Assembly: GCA_004299845.1 (NCBI GenBank)
Contig: CP036201.1
Span: 1,984,001 to 2,048,000, forward strand
Length of the DNA: 64,000 nt
Origin: Verrucomicrobia bacterium S94
GTDB taxonomy: Bacteria > Verrucomicrobiota > Kiritimatiellia > Kiritimatiellales > Pontiellaceae
Reading direction: 5' to 3'
Made by a program: the position numbers and the translations under genes. The number at the start of each line of letters is the position of its first letter. The stretch's first letter is position 1. The notes under the pieces were generated by a model. It had not been told where the DNA came from. It made no database searches and was given only the letters and a program-made list of their open reading frames with translations. Positions 27,589-36,999 of this stretch are shown here, piece by piece.

Positions 27589-29604
27589 ATGAGAGCCCCG
27601 AACCTTGCCAAACTTACTGACGACCCCTGGCTGGAACCCTATATGGGACAGATTCAGCAGCGTGCGAACCATATTCAATTTGTTGAAGAGCGATTGACCG
27701 GAGGAAAAATGTCGCTCGACGAATTTGCCAACGGGCATGAATATTTCGGACTCCATTTCCGCGATGAAAAATGGATTTTTCGCGAATGGGCCCCCAACGC
27801 CACTGCCATGTATCTGATCGGCGATTTCACCAACTGGAAACAGCTGGATGAATTTGCACTGCATTACGGAGACGGCCACGGAGTCTGGGAAATTGAACTT
27901 CCCCGCGAAACCATCGAACATCTCGATCTGTATAAACTGAAAATCTACTGGCCCGGCGGTGAAGGCGAACGGCTGCCGGCATACTGCCGACGTGCGGTGC
28001 AGGACGAAGAGACTCATATTTTCAGTGCACAGGTCTGGCACCCGGAAGAACCGTATATCTGGAAATTTCCCAAGCCGGCAAAACCGATCGGTGCTCCCCT
28101 GATCTATGAATCACATGTGGGAATGGCTCAGGAAGAAGCTAAAATCGGGTCTTATCTGGAATATAAGGAAAAAATTCTGCCGCGCATCGTTGAGATGGGT
28201 TATAATACCGTCCAGTTTATGGGCATTATGGAACATCCGTATTACGGTTCGTTCGGATACCATGTTTCCAACTTTTTCGCATCATCCTCCCGCTTCGGCA
28301 CGCCTGCAGAACTGAAGGAACTGGTCGATGCCTGCCATGAGGCCGGTCTTGCTGTAATTATGGACCTGGTCCATTCGCATGCAGTCAAAAATGAAGAAGA
28401 GGGGCTCTCCCGATTCGACGGAACCCTCTATCAGTATTTTCATGATGGGGCCCGCGGTTACCACGAAGCCTGGGATTCGCGCTGCTTCGATTATGGAAAA
28501 CCCGAAGTTCTCCATTTTCTGCTTTCAAATGCCCGATACTGGCTCGATGAATTCAATTTTGATGGATACCGCTTTGACGGGGTCACCAGTATGCTCTATC
28601 ACCATCGCGGCCTGGGCACCTCGTTCGGAGACTACAGCAACTATTTTGATGGATCCTGTGATCTGGACGCTTATGCCTATCTTGCACTCTCCAACAAGCT
28701 GATTCATGAAGTTCGACCCGAAGCAATTACTATAGCGGAAGACGTCTCGGGCATGCCCGGACTCGGCTCCCCGGTCGCAGAAGGCGGATGCGGTTTTGAT
28801 TACCGCCTGGCCATGGGCGCGCCCGACTGCTGGTTCAAACTTTCCAATGATGTTCCGGACGAAGAGTGGAATATGGGCTGGCTCTACCACGAGCTGACCA
28901 GCCACCGCCCGGACGAACAGGTGATTTCCTATGTGGAATCGCATGACCAGGCGCTGGTCGGCGGCAAAACGTTTATCTTTGAACTGATCGACAAAGAAAT
29001 GTATTACAATATGCATCTTGATGCTCAGAATCTGGTGGTGGACCGCGGAATTGCCCTGCATAAAATGGCCCGTCTGGCCACCGCAGGCGCCGCCGGCCAT
29101 GGCTATCTCAACTTTATGGGCAACGAATTCGGCCATCCCGAATGGATCGATTTTCCCAGGGAAGGCAACGGCTGGTCCTATCATTATGCACGCCGGCAAT
29201 GGAGCCTGCGGGATGATCCGACTCTGAAATTCCACTTCCTTGCCGATTTTGACCAGGCACTGATGAAACTCATACGCGACCATCAGGTAATCGGTTCTGA
29301 CGACCCTATTTTCCGTCTGATCAATGAAGCGGACAAAATGATTGCCTTTGAACGAAAAGACCTTCTTTTCGTACTTAATTTCAATCCGACACAATCATTT
29401 ACGGACTACTCTGTCGATGCTTCTCCAGGAATCTATAAACTGGTTCTCAACTCTGATGCACCGGAATTCGGCGGTCATGATCTCGTTGAGGCCGATCAGG
29501 AATATCACAGTTTTTCCTTCAACGACGGAGAAAACGACCGAAACGTGATCAACCTCTATATTCCCGCACGATGCGCTTTTATTCTCCAGCGCATCTCCGA
29601 CTGA
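27589..29604 (+). CDS. glgB: 1,4-alpha-glucan branching enzyme, eukaryote-type
   Basis: A 671-residue branching enzyme: N-terminal CBM48 (FREWAPNATAMYLIGDFTNW), GH13 barrel with GYRFDGV (Asp330), TIAEDVSG (Glu384) and SHDQALVG (Asp453), and a C-terminal beta domain. It cuts an alpha-1,4 chain and re-attaches it by an alpha-1,6 bond. The segments YESHVGMA, GNEFGHPEWIDFP and GNGWSYHYARRQW are typical of the eukaryotic/GH13_8 branch, not the bacterial GH13_9 enzymes. Last gene of the glycogen operon; glgC (ADP-glucose synthesis) and glycogen phosphorylase are not in the window. Length matches human GBE1-like proteins minus their extensions. Confidence 0.94.
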   Translation: MRAPNLAKLTDDPWLEPYMGQIQQRANHIQFVEERLTGGKMSLDEFANGHEYFGLHFRDEKWIFREWAPNATAMYLIGDFTNWKQLDEFALHYGDGHGVWEIELPRETIEHLDLYKLKIYWPGGEGERLPAYCRRAVQDEETHIFSAQVWHPEEPYIWKFPKPAKPIGAPLIYESHVGMAQEEAKIGSYLEYKEKILPRIVEMGYNTVQFMGIMEHPYYGSFGYHVSNFFASSSRFGTPAELKELVDACHEAGLAVIMDLVHSHAVKNEEEGLSRFDGTLYQYFHDGARGYHEAWDSRCFDYGKPEVLHFLLSNARYWLDEFNFDGYRFDGVTSMLYHHRGLGTSFGDYSNYFDGSCDLDAYAYLALSNKLIHEVRPEAITIAEDVSGMPGLGSPVAEGGCGFDYRLAMGAPDCWFKLSNDVPDEEWNMGWLYHELTSHRPDEQVISYVESHDQALVGGKTFIFELIDKEMYYNMHLDAQNLVVDRGIALHKMARLATAGAAGHGYLNFMGNEFGHPEWIDFPREGNGWSYHYARRQWSLRDDPTLKFHFLADFDQALMKLIRDHQVIGSDDPIFRLINEADKMIAFERKDLLFVLNFNPTQSFTDYSVDASPGIYKLVLNSDAPEFGGHDLVEADQEYHSFSFNDGENDRNVINLYIPARCAFILQRISD

Positions 29605-29715
29605 TCCAGTTGCAACGCAGTATGTTATTACAAAATAGAACAAGCAATTCCGATACCATTAATAATTATTAAACCGTTTTTTATTAAAGATTTACGCATT
29701 TTCTATAAAATATTA

Positions 29716-29744
29716 TTGAAAACAACTCTTGATCATTATAAAAT
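29716..29744 (+). promoter_or_regulatory. Possible sigma-70 promoter
   Basis: TTGAAA (29716-29721), 17-base spacer, TAAAAT (29739-29744), in an AT-rich gap upstream of the 29812 gene. Confidence 0.4.
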
Positions 29745-29811
29745 TTATCTCTTCTTCACATAGGCATAAAAACTGCTTAATCTTGCGCATCAAATTCAAC
29801 GCGAGTTTAGC

Positions 29812-31479
29812 ATGCCATCTGAATCCAAATTTTCGGGCCATCAATTCGAGCCCATTAAAGACGAAGCGCTGGTGAACGCACTTAATGAGCTGAGCCGCTC
29901 CGTCAACATTGCCACCACATACGGACAGCAGCATCCCGCAGTTGAAGCCGCTATAGTGATTGCCGAAGTGGCCATGAAAAGCCTTTTTTCCACCCGGAAA
30001 AAAGTACTGCTTGGAGCATTCAATGGTATGCTGACTATCGATGAAACACCCGTCCGGGTTGTCAGCACACTGCACAAATCACTTGAAAAAAGACTTTGTC
30101 GTCTGAACATCACCGCACTGAAAATCAGCAAAGGCATCACCCGAAATGAACTGATTGATCTCATTCAGCTTCTTTCCAGCAGAGAAGCCGAAGAATTTCA
30201 GACCGGAATGGATCAGGCAAAACTTTCACACATCACCTCCGACCAAACCCACTACAAAGCCGTGCATGACGATGAAGCGGTTGCCCTGAAAACCGATATC
30301 GGAAACAATGCCGCTTACGACCTCGACGGCACGTATAACCTTGATGGCACCTCCCGGCACAGTTCGTCCAACATACATGTTGATCAGATTGTCGCCTTTC
30401 TCAAAGGCGACACTGAAATCGACTCGGCAGATCATGTCGGAGAAGGTCTATCAGAGCTGGCCTCCGATCCCGCCAAGCTGGGACAAATTATCCTGGAGTC
30501 GGTTGCAATACGCCAGAAAATGTCCGACCTATCCGGAGAATCCCTGAGTGATATTATCCTGGGCAGCCTGCGCAGAACCTACGACGGACTGCGCACACAA
30601 CCCCCTTTCAAAGACCACAACGGAAAAGCGGGTCTGCAGAAAGCACTTTTGCTTCTCGAAAAAACACTGCTCGACAAAATGCGTGCGCTCAAAGGCAGCA
30701 ACGACCCGGAACTTGATCGAGAAATTGTTCAGGCCATTCAGAATATGAACGAAGAACTCAGCTTCGAAATGGCGGCCATGCAGTACATGGAACATCGAAA
30801 AGCTGTCGAAAAGCAGAAACATGAACTGCAGGAGTTCATTCATAGTCGCGGGACGGCCACTGCTGAAGAGCTGCTTGCGGATACAGATTTTCCCCCCTCA
30901 GAGTGGCGGCGCATTGTCGTGGAAAGCGGAAAGGCACATCCGCAGATCGCCGATGGACTCAATACATTGACCACGGTCTTCGAGCGCCTCGAAAAAATGA
31001 TGAAGTCCGAAAGCGCGGACGGCACCACGGTTAAAGACCTGCTCGGTCAGGCCAATGAAAATCTGGATGACACCATTTTCACGACCAAGGAAAAACTGGA
31101 TGTGCTTTCCAGACAGCTCAAAGAAGGAGAAGCCGGAACTATTGGCGGACATGGTCGGAATATGACTCAGGATGAACTCCTGGCCGCTCTTGCCGAAGTT
31201 GCACAGGAACTGATGCAGCCGCTCACGGCCATTACCGCCTCTCTTGAAATGATGCTCGGAGGCTTTGTCGGTGAAATTACCCGCGACCAGCGCGATCTGA
31301 TCGACCTGGCCGCCAACAGTGGTGACCACCTTCAGTTCCTGATGAAAGAACTGATCGATATTGTAGGCTGCCCGACCAATACCGGCGTCGACCAGCGTTT
31401 CCATACCACCAGCGATAAAGTTGTTCAGCTTCGCGATGCTGAAGGGCAGGAACACCTCCCACTCAGTTATTTCCAGTAA
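29812..31479 (+). CDS. Helical protein ending in a degenerate HisKA-like domain
   Basis: A 555-residue soluble protein. Residues 1-130 are a mixed alpha/beta domain; 180-420 is long helices with coiled-coil character. Near 455-515 comes a segment that matches a histidine-kinase dimerisation hairpin (EVAQELMQPLTAITASLEMML...QRDLIDLAANSGDHLQFLMKELIDI), but the phospho-accepting His is replaced by Gln465 and no ATPase domain follows; the protein ends about 40 residues later. It therefore cannot autophosphorylate and may be a scaffold, an antagonist pairing with real kinases, or a phosphatase-like partner. It is a single gene between the glycogen operon and the convergent ilv operon. No name can be given. 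Confidence 0.82.
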   Translation: MPSESKFSGHQFEPIKDEALVNALNELSRSVNIATTYGQQHPAVEAAIVIAEVAMKSLFSTRKKVLLGAFNGMLTIDETPVRVVSTLHKSLEKRLCRLNITALKISKGITRNELIDLIQLLSSREAEEFQTGMDQAKLSHITSDQTHYKAVHDDEAVALKTDIGNNAAYDLDGTYNLDGTSRHSSSNIHVDQIVAFLKGDTEIDSADHVGEGLSELASDPAKLGQIILESVAIRQKMSDLSGESLSDIILGSLRRTYDGLRTQPPFKDHNGKAGLQKALLLLEKTLLDKMRALKGSNDPELDREIVQAIQNMNEELSFEMAAMQYMEHRKAVEKQKHELQEFIHSRGTATAEELLADTDFPPSEWRRIVVESGKAHPQIADGLNTLTTVFERLEKMMKSESADGTTVKDLLGQANENLDDTIFTTKEKLDVLSRQLKEGEAGTIGGHGRNMTQDELLAALAEVAQELMQPLTAITASLEMMLGGFVGEITRDQRDLIDLAANSGDHLQFLMKELIDIVGCPTNTGVDQRFHTTSDKVVQLRDAEGQEHLPLSYFQ

Positions 31480-31480
31480 T

Positions 31481-31519
31481 TTCAAAAAAAAGAACGCCGC
31501 CTTTATAAAAGAACGGCGT
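31481..31519 (-). terminator. Terminator of the ilvBN operon
   Basis: On the minus strand ACGCCG and CGGCGT (31514-31519 and 31494-31499 in plus coordinates) pair around a 14-base loop and are followed by eight T (plus-strand A run 31483-31490). The same hairpin may also help to end the convergent 29812 gene. Confidence 0.7.
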
Positions 31520-31540
31520 CTTCAGACTCCGGAAAACCGG

Positions 31541-32044
31541 TCAGGTTAAATCCTGACCGCGGCTCATTACCACTTTTCCGGTACGTACCAGCTCGATGAT
31601 TTTAAACTTGGCAATCATCTCTTCCAGCGCATCGATTTTATCCGGATTACCGACGACCTGTAAAATCATGGATTCCGGTGTAAGATCAACCGTTTTACAG
31701 CCATAGTGCTCAGCAATCTGAAGTGCTTCAGAGCGCCCTTCACTATCTACGGCTATCTTGATGAGGCCCATTTCCTTGGTCACCGACTCATCGTAGGTAT
31801 GGTCAATGCAATGAAGCACATCAATCAGCTTCATAAGCTGCTTTATGATCTGGTCCAGACCTTCCGACTCGCCACTGCAACTGATCGTCATGCGGGAAAA
31901 CTGGCCGTCCACTGCCGGGGAAACAACCAGCGACTCAATATTGAAGCCACGGCGGGAGAATACCTGGGCAATACGCGCCAGCGCGCCCGGTTTGTTTGAA
32001 ACGTAAACACTCAGTGTGTGCATGTTTTTATCCTGATTAAGCAT
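31541..32044 (-). CDS. ilvN: Acetolactate synthase, small regulatory subunit
   Basis: A 167-residue IlvN/IlvH protein: N-terminal ACT domain (HTLSVYVSNKPGALARIAQVFSRRGFNIESL) that binds valine for feedback inhibition, then the C-terminal ALS_ss_C domain (ELVRTGKVVMSRG near the end). It activates the catalytic IlvB subunit. The start at 32044 has a GAGGAGAG ribosome site; MHTLSVY at 32023 is possible. It follows ilvB by 15 bases on the same strand, the usual order. Part of branched-chain amino-acid synthesis. Confidence 0.95.
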   Translation of the reverse strand: MLNQDKNMHTLSVYVSNKPGALARIAQVFSRRGFNIESLVVSPAVDGQFSRMTISCSGESEGLDQIIKQLMKLIDVLHCIDHTYDESVTKEMGLIKIAVDSEGRSEALQIAEHYGCKTVDLTPESMILQVVGNPDKIDALEEMIAKFKIIELVRTGKVVMSRGQDLT

Positions 32045-32059
32045 TATCTCTCTCCTCGA

Positions 32060-33781
32060 TTAAGTGGAACCCGTCGGTTTGTCCAGTTTAACGGTCGGTG
32101 GTTCAATCAGCATGTTTTCCAGCGCAGCTCCGGCCGGAACCATCGGAAATACATTATCAGCCTTTTCCACTTCACAGTTAATCAGGCACGGCCCCTCATT
32201 ATAATCCAGTGCATTCTGCAGAACACGTTTAACATCGCCCGGACGACGCAGATTGAACCCTTTAATTCCGAACGATTCCGCCAGCTTGACAAAATCCGGA
32301 TTACCTTCCAGATCCACCCCGCTCTTACGGTCCTCGTAGAACAGCTCCTGCCACTGACGAACCATGCCCAGATAATGATTATTCAGCACGACGATTTTGA
32401 TCGGCAGTTTATGCAGTGCCGCCGTTGCCAGCTCAAAGAAGGTCATCTGAAAACCGCCGTCACCAACAAAACAGACATGAATATCATCCGGACGGCCGAA
32501 AGCTGCCCCGATGGTGTACGGAAGACCGACGCCCATCGTCCCGGCACCGCCCGAACTCAGCCAATTGTAACGACTGTCGCTTTTATAAAACTGTGCCGCC
32601 CACATCTGATGCTGACCGACATCCGTGGCTACAACCGCCTTACCATCAGTCAGTTTATAGAACTCATCAATGATATGCTGCATCTTCAGGCTGCCCTGCC
32701 GCTTGAACTTCAGCGGATGCTTCGCCTTATATCCATCCAGCGTTTTCCGCCACGCACCCGTTTCCAGCAACGGAACATGCTTAATCAGCTCATCCAACGC
32801 CGTCTTTGCATCGGCAACGCAGGCGATCTGCGGCTGAATCATCTTACCGATCTCCGCAGCATCAATATCGATATGAATAATCGTTGCATCTTTGCAGAAT
32901 TGGTCCGGCTGCCCCAGAATACGGTCATCAAACCGCGAACCGATATTCAGCAGCAGGTCACATTCACAGACCGCCTTGTTCGCATAAGCCGTTCCATGCA
33001 TTCCGAGCATACCCAGCGAAAGTTCGTGGGTTTCCGGAAAAACGCCCTTACCCAGCAACGTCGTCGTCACCGGAATCTGCGCTTTTTCCGCCAGAGCAAC
33101 CAAAGCCGAATCAGCACCTGAAATCATGGCTCCATGACCCGCCAGAATCAACGGACGGGAGGATTTTGAAAGCGCTTCGGCAATTTCCAGAATCTTCTCA
33201 TTCTCTACAGTATAATTGATCCGATATCCGGGCAGATCCATTTCAGCATGCAGATCCGCTGTACAGGGACCCGCACTGATATCCTTGGGAATGTCGATCA
33301 GAACCGGGCCCGGCCGACCTGTTGTTGAAATATGAAAAGCCTCACGCACAATACGCGGAATATCATTGGTTTCCTTAACCAGATAGGAATGTTTAACCAC
33401 CGGCATCGTAATACCGAAGATATCCGCCTCCTGGAAAGCATCCTTGCCCAGCATCCACGATACCGACTGTCCCGTGAGAACAATCATCGGAACCGAGTCC
33501 ATCTGAGCCGTCATAATACCCGTCAGTGTATTGGTGGCCCCCGGCCCACTGGTGACCAGTACCACAGCCGGCCTGCCCGTCGCACGCGCATAACCGTCCG
33601 CCATATGAGCCGCACCCTGCTCATGACGAACAAGTACAAACTTGATTTTGGTGTTGGTCGTAACCAGCGCGTCGAAAATCGGAATTGCCGCTCCACCGGA
33701 GTAGCCGAATATATACTCAACCCCCTCACTCTCCAGACACCGAATCAATGCCTGCCCGCCTTCCATTACCTTACTTGTCAT
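32060..33781 (-). CDS. ilvB: Acetolactate synthase, large catalytic subunit
   Basis: 573 residues from [10 protein letters not shown]; the start at 33781 is fixed by GGAGG eight bases ahead. It is a thiamine-diphosphate enzyme: N-terminal PYR domain with catalytic Glu in [16 protein letters not shown], central FAD/transhydrogenase-like domain, C-terminal PP domain with GDGGFQM...[12 protein letters not shown] binding Mg-ThDP. It condenses two pyruvates, or pyruvate and 2-ketobutyrate, as the first common step to valine, leucine and isoleucine. First gene of the ilvBN operon; the gap upstream (33782-33918) is very AT-rich and shows no attenuator that I can recognise. Confidence 0.96.
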   Translation of the reverse strand: MTSKVMEGGQALIRCLESEGVEYIFGYSGGAAIPIFDALVTTNTKIKFVLVRHEQGAAHMADGYARATGRPAVVLVTSGPGATNTLTGIMTAQMDSVPMIVLTGQSVSWMLGKDAFQEADIFGITMPVVKHSYLVKETNDIPRIVREAFHISTTGRPGPVLIDIPKDISAGPCTADLHAEMDLPGYRINYTVENEKILEIAEALSKSSRPLILAGHGAMISGADSALVALAEKAQIPVTTTLLGKGVFPETHELSLGMLGMHGTAYANKAVCECDLLLNIGSRFDDRILGQPDQFCKDATIIHIDIDAAEIGKMIQPQIACVADAKTALDELIKHVPLLETGAWRKTLDGYKAKHPLKFKRQGSLKMQHIIDEFYKLTDGKAVVATDVGQHQMWAAQFYKSDSRYNWLSSGGAGTMGVGLPYTIGAAFGRPDDIHVCFVGDGGFQMTFFELATAALHKLPIKIVVLNNHYLGMVRQWQELFYEDRKSGVDLEGNPDFVKLAESFGIKGFNLRRPGDVKRVLQNALDYNEGPCLINCEVEKADNVFPMVPAGAALENMLIEPPTVKLDKPTGST

Positions 33782-33918
33782 AATATTACCTCCAAAAACA
33801 AACAAACCTTATTATAGCCCATAATTTTGTCAATAAATTTGATCAATAAAGCTTAGACAGCAAAAACATATCCAAAAACACAAAAACAAACCCCAAAACA
33901 AACCTCACTCAAACAACT

Positions 33919-34818
33919 CTAAAACCTAAATGAAGCCGCAACCCCCAATAACAACGAAGAATTATACCCGCGAATATAGATATTTTTCCCATACTCATCA
34001 TACACCTTTAATTTTCCATCAAAATTATACCCGAAAATCACACTCACATATCCTCCCGGATAAAAAAAGTAACCAATATTTCCAACTATTGGAATATTCC
34101 GATCTTCCCCCACACCGTCAGGAGCCATTCCATCGCCGTTCAGCCGGAAACGCTTTTCCTCATACCGGCCGGTAACTGCAAATTTCCAATGTCTGGAATG
34201 ATCATAAACCAGCGTAAGCCCCGGTCCGGCTGTTGCCGCAAAACCGCCCCCCGTCTCCAGACTGAGCTTTTCCGTGATATTCCAGTTAACCAGCAGCACC
34301 GGAAAATACCGAGTTGATTCCTCAATCTGTCCGGCGGCCAGAAAAGCAGGCCCCAGTGTCAGCCGATCACCGAAAGCATAGGACACCCCACCGAAAAAAG
34401 TCCCGGCAAGAGCATCATCCAGATTCGTCCCTGCTTCACTGTACGAACGCACGGAAGGTCCGGCAAAAAACGCCCATTTATCGTCCAGTGCCCAGCGCAC
34501 AAACAGACCGAGGCGATAGTTGTCAATATTGTCCCAGGGCCGTACACCCAATCCGTCAAAATGATAATCATCCTGCCCATAACCGGCCGACACCGCAACC
34601 ATCCGGTCAAAATCCCACATCCGGGCCATACCGGCCTCCACAAAATACCGACTCACAGCAAAAGAGCCCCCGCCATCGAGATCGGCAGGAAAATTATACA
34701 CCGACCCGCCTTTCAGCGACGGCCCCCAGCGGGGAAACGAAAACTCAGGCGGCTTATTCGTCTGGCCGGACACGGCAAGGAGCAGGCCCGCAAATAATAG
34801 AATCAGTCGAAGTTTCAT
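33919..34818 (-). CDS. Outer-membrane beta-barrel protein, DUF6268-like
   Basis: About 299 residues from MKLRLILLFAG (ribosome site GGAAAAAG upstream; an in-frame ATG at 34833 is less good). A Sec signal peptide is cut near residue 19. The remainder is alternating strands with aromatic girdles (MVAVSAGYGQDDY, NYRLGLFVRWALDDKWAFFAGP, YVSVIFGYNF) and the chain ends in ...VAASFRF, with a C-terminal Phe as BAM substrates have. I judge it an outer-membrane barrel of the kind labelled DUF6268 in many PVC genomes; that label is recollection. Function unknown. It neighbours a divergent small gene. Confidence 0.8.
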   Translation of the reverse strand: MKLRLILLFAGLLLAVSGQTNKPPEFSFPRWGPSLKGGSVYNFPADLDGGGSFAVSRYFVEAGMARMWDFDRMVAVSAGYGQDDYHFDGLGVRPWDNIDNYRLGLFVRWALDDKWAFFAGPSVRSYSEAGTNLDDALAGTFFGGVSYAFGDRLTLGPAFLAAGQIEESTRYFPVLLVNWNITEKLSLETGGGFAATAGPGLTLVYDHSRHWKFAVTGRYEEKRFRLNGDGMAPDGVGEDRNIPIVGNIGYFFYPGGYVSVIFGYNFDGKLKVYDEYGKNIYIRGYNSSLLLGVAASFRF

Positions 34819-34898
34819 ACTTTTTCCAATCATAGGATAGTGTAAAGAAAACCATATAATTGCTGAAATTCATATCCCAACCCGATTAAAGTTGCCGC

Positions 34899-35141
34899 AT
34901 GAACACAGCAGCTTACATCCGGGCACTGGAAACGGAACGGGATGGCGACTGGGACGGCGCCCACCGTATTGTACAGAAAATCAGCACCCCCGACGCGGCA
35001 TGGATTCATGCCTATCTGCATCGGGTTGAGGGCGACCTCGGAAACGCAGCCTATTGGTACCGCCGCGCCGGACGCCCAGAATGCCGATCGTCTTCAGAAG
35101 AAGAGTGGCAGGAGATTTACAATGCTTTAAAAGACACTTAA
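34899..35141 (+). CDS. Small conserved hypothetical protein
   Basis: An 80-residue soluble protein. The core AAWIHAYLHRVEGDLGNAAYWYRRAGRPE is a motif I recall from short conserved proteins in cyanobacteria and planctomycetes, where two helices form a TPR-like hairpin. No catalytic residues are apparent. It is flanked by genes on the opposite strand, so it is transcribed alone, divergent from the outer-membrane barrel gene about 80 bases away. Composition and the compact conserved core make it more than a chance frame. Confidence 0.72.
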   Translation: MNTAAYIRALETERDGDWDGAHRIVQKISTPDAAWIHAYLHRVEGDLGNAAYWYRRAGRPECRSSSEEEWQEIYNALKDT

Positions 35142-35166
35142 TCCCCGCCGCCCACGTAAAAATTCA

Positions 35167-36999
35167 TCACATCCGGATACGTTCGCTCAGCAGGAGAATA
35201 TCCTTGAGCTGAGCTTCGTTCTTGGCACGAGTCCAGCGGGTCTCAAACTCCGGGTGCTGTACAATATGGGCAATGGCCGCCAGCGCCTTGAGATGCATGC
35301 TGCGCCGATCTCTGCTGCCGGCAATCACAAAAAACGCCTTCACCGAATGATCTCCTTCAAAAGGAATCCCTTCGCGGCTGCGAATCAGCGTAATATTAAA
35401 AAGGCCCTCGCCATCTACGATAATATGCGGAATGGCCACAAACGGCGTCAGCACACAACTGCCCTGCTGTTCCCGCTCAACGAACCGACGCCTGATTTCT
35501 TCTGCAGAATGATCCAGCACCCGCTCAAGAGCCTCCGACACCACCCGGAGCAGTTCATTCTGATCTGCACCCGGACCGAGATCAAGCGCCTCGGCATTCT
35601 TCAGAATTTCATCGAATTCATCGTGCACCACTTCATCCCGCTTCTCCAGCACCTCATAAAGCTCCTTCTCCAGCGAATCCGCCGTGAGTTCTTTATTCGT
35701 GAGACTTTCGACAATATGCAGCAGCGCATACTCCATATCCGTGCGTTTTCGCCCGTAGAAAAAATAGATCAGCAGGCCGAACACCACAATCCCCAGACTC
35801 ACCTCAATCGCCGCCATCCCCATATCGATGATCAGCAGAGAAAAGCTGATTATTCCGAAAAGAGGAAGCCACGGGCACCACGGTACGCGAAAGGTCGGGC
35901 GGTAATTGGTCAGTTTGCTCTGGCGCATAACCAGCACCGCAGCCGCAGACAGCACATAGGCACTGATCACCACTGCCGATGCTGCTTTCACCAGTTTTTC
36001 AATATCCAGCAGCAGCGAGAGCAGAATAATCGCCGACGTCAGAATGATGGCCACCATCGGTTCGCCGCGCCGGTTGACCTTGGCGAAAAACGGAGGCAGC
36101 AGATTATCACGCCCCAATGCCAGCGGATAGCGCGAAGCCGACATAATACCTGCATTGGCCGTCGTCACAAACGCAAGAACCGCCGCCAGTGTAATTGCAC
36201 CATAACCGATCGGTCCCACCAGCATCCGTGCGGTATCAGCAATCGGCGTATAGGAACCGGCGAGCTCTTCCGCCGGCAGCACCCCGATGGTCACAAACAG
36301 CAGCAATGCATACAGCAGCGTAATCGCCAGAGTGGCAGCAATAAACCCCGACGGTATATTTTTGCGCGGATTACGTACTTCCTCTGCAATCGTGGCGGTT
36401 TTCAGCAGACCACCAAACGAAACAAACACAAAGCCTGCCGTCGAAAGAATTCCCGAAAAGCCCATTCCCTCGTTGATGAAAGGCGTAAAATGAGAAGCCT
36501 CCAGATTCGGCATGCCAGCCACCATATACCCTCCCATCAGCAGGAACAGCAGCATCACCAGCGCCACCTCGAATTTCGCCGCCGCTTCGGCTCCCCTTAT
36601 ATTCAGCAAAGCAAACAGCACGGTCACCGGAACCGCCGTGGCAAACAGCGGAATCCGTTCACCACTCAGCAGATAAATCACTTCCGCCAGACCGAAAATC
36701 GCAAACGCGGTTTTCAACGAAAGCGCAAACCAGCTCAACAGGCCCGAGACCGTACCGATCAACGGCCCCAGACTCCGAGTCAGAAAATAATAATCCCCGC
36801 CGGCTTTCGGCATAGCCGTGGCCAGTTCAATCACACTCAGCACCCCGATAAGTGCAAGCAGTCCGGCAAGCAGATACGACAGAATCATTGCCGGTCCGAC
36901 CTGAGAAAAAGCCAGACCAGGGAGTACAAAAATCCCCGAACTGATCATAGCTCCTGAGGCAATACAGAAGACATCAATAAAACCCAGGCCTTTTTTCAT
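35167..36999 (-). CDS. APC-family permease fused to a PTS EIIA-like domain
   Basis: A 610-residue fusion. Residues 1-420 form an amino acid/polyamine (APC) permease with about 12 membrane spans; the N-terminal GLGFIDVFCIASGAMISSGIF is the family's TM1 with the substrate-binding GxG break. A cytoplasmic linker is followed by a PTS EIIA-type-2/Ntr-like domain (about 455-605) with phospho-His candidate His525 in AIPHIIVDG. Such a domain suggests that transport is gated by PTS phosphorylation or cellular energy state. Its stop overlaps nothing, but its start overlaps the end of rlmN by 4 bases, so they share a transcript. Substrate unknown. Confidence 0.9.
   Translation of the reverse strand: MKKGLGFIDVFCIASGAMISSGIFVLPGLAFSQVGPAMILSYLLAGLLALIGVLSVIELATAMPKAGGDYYFLTRSLGPLIGTVSGLLSWFALSLKTAFAIFGLAEVIYLLSGERIPLFATAVPVTVLFALLNIRGAEAAAKFEVALVMLLFLLMGGYMVAGMPNLEASHFTPFINEGMGFSGILSTAGFVFVSFGGLLKTATIAEEVRNPRKNIPSGFIAATLAITLLYALLLFVTIGVLPAEELAGSYTPIADTARMLVGPIGYGAITLAAVLAFVTTANAGIMSASRYPLALGRDNLLPPFFAKVNRRGEPMVAIILTSAIILLSLLLDIEKLVKAASAVVISAYVLSAAAVLVMRQSKLTNYRPTFRVPWCPWLPLFGIISFSLLIIDMGMAAIEVSLGIVVFGLLIYFFYGRKRTDMEYALLHIVESLTNKELTADSLEKELYEVLEKRDEVVHDEFDEILKNAEALDLGPGADQNELLRVVSEALERVLDHSAEEIRRRFVEREQQGSCVLTPFVAIPHIIVDGEGLFNITLIRSREGIPFEGDHSVKAFFVIAGSRDRRSMHLKALAAIAHIVQHPEFETRWTRAKNEAQLKDILLLSERIRM

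Noticed and set aside
35254-36957. 567-codon plus-strand frame opposite the APC permease
   Set aside because: The translation is dominated by Arg, His and Gln, typical of an antisense shadow of a GC-rich membrane protein gene.
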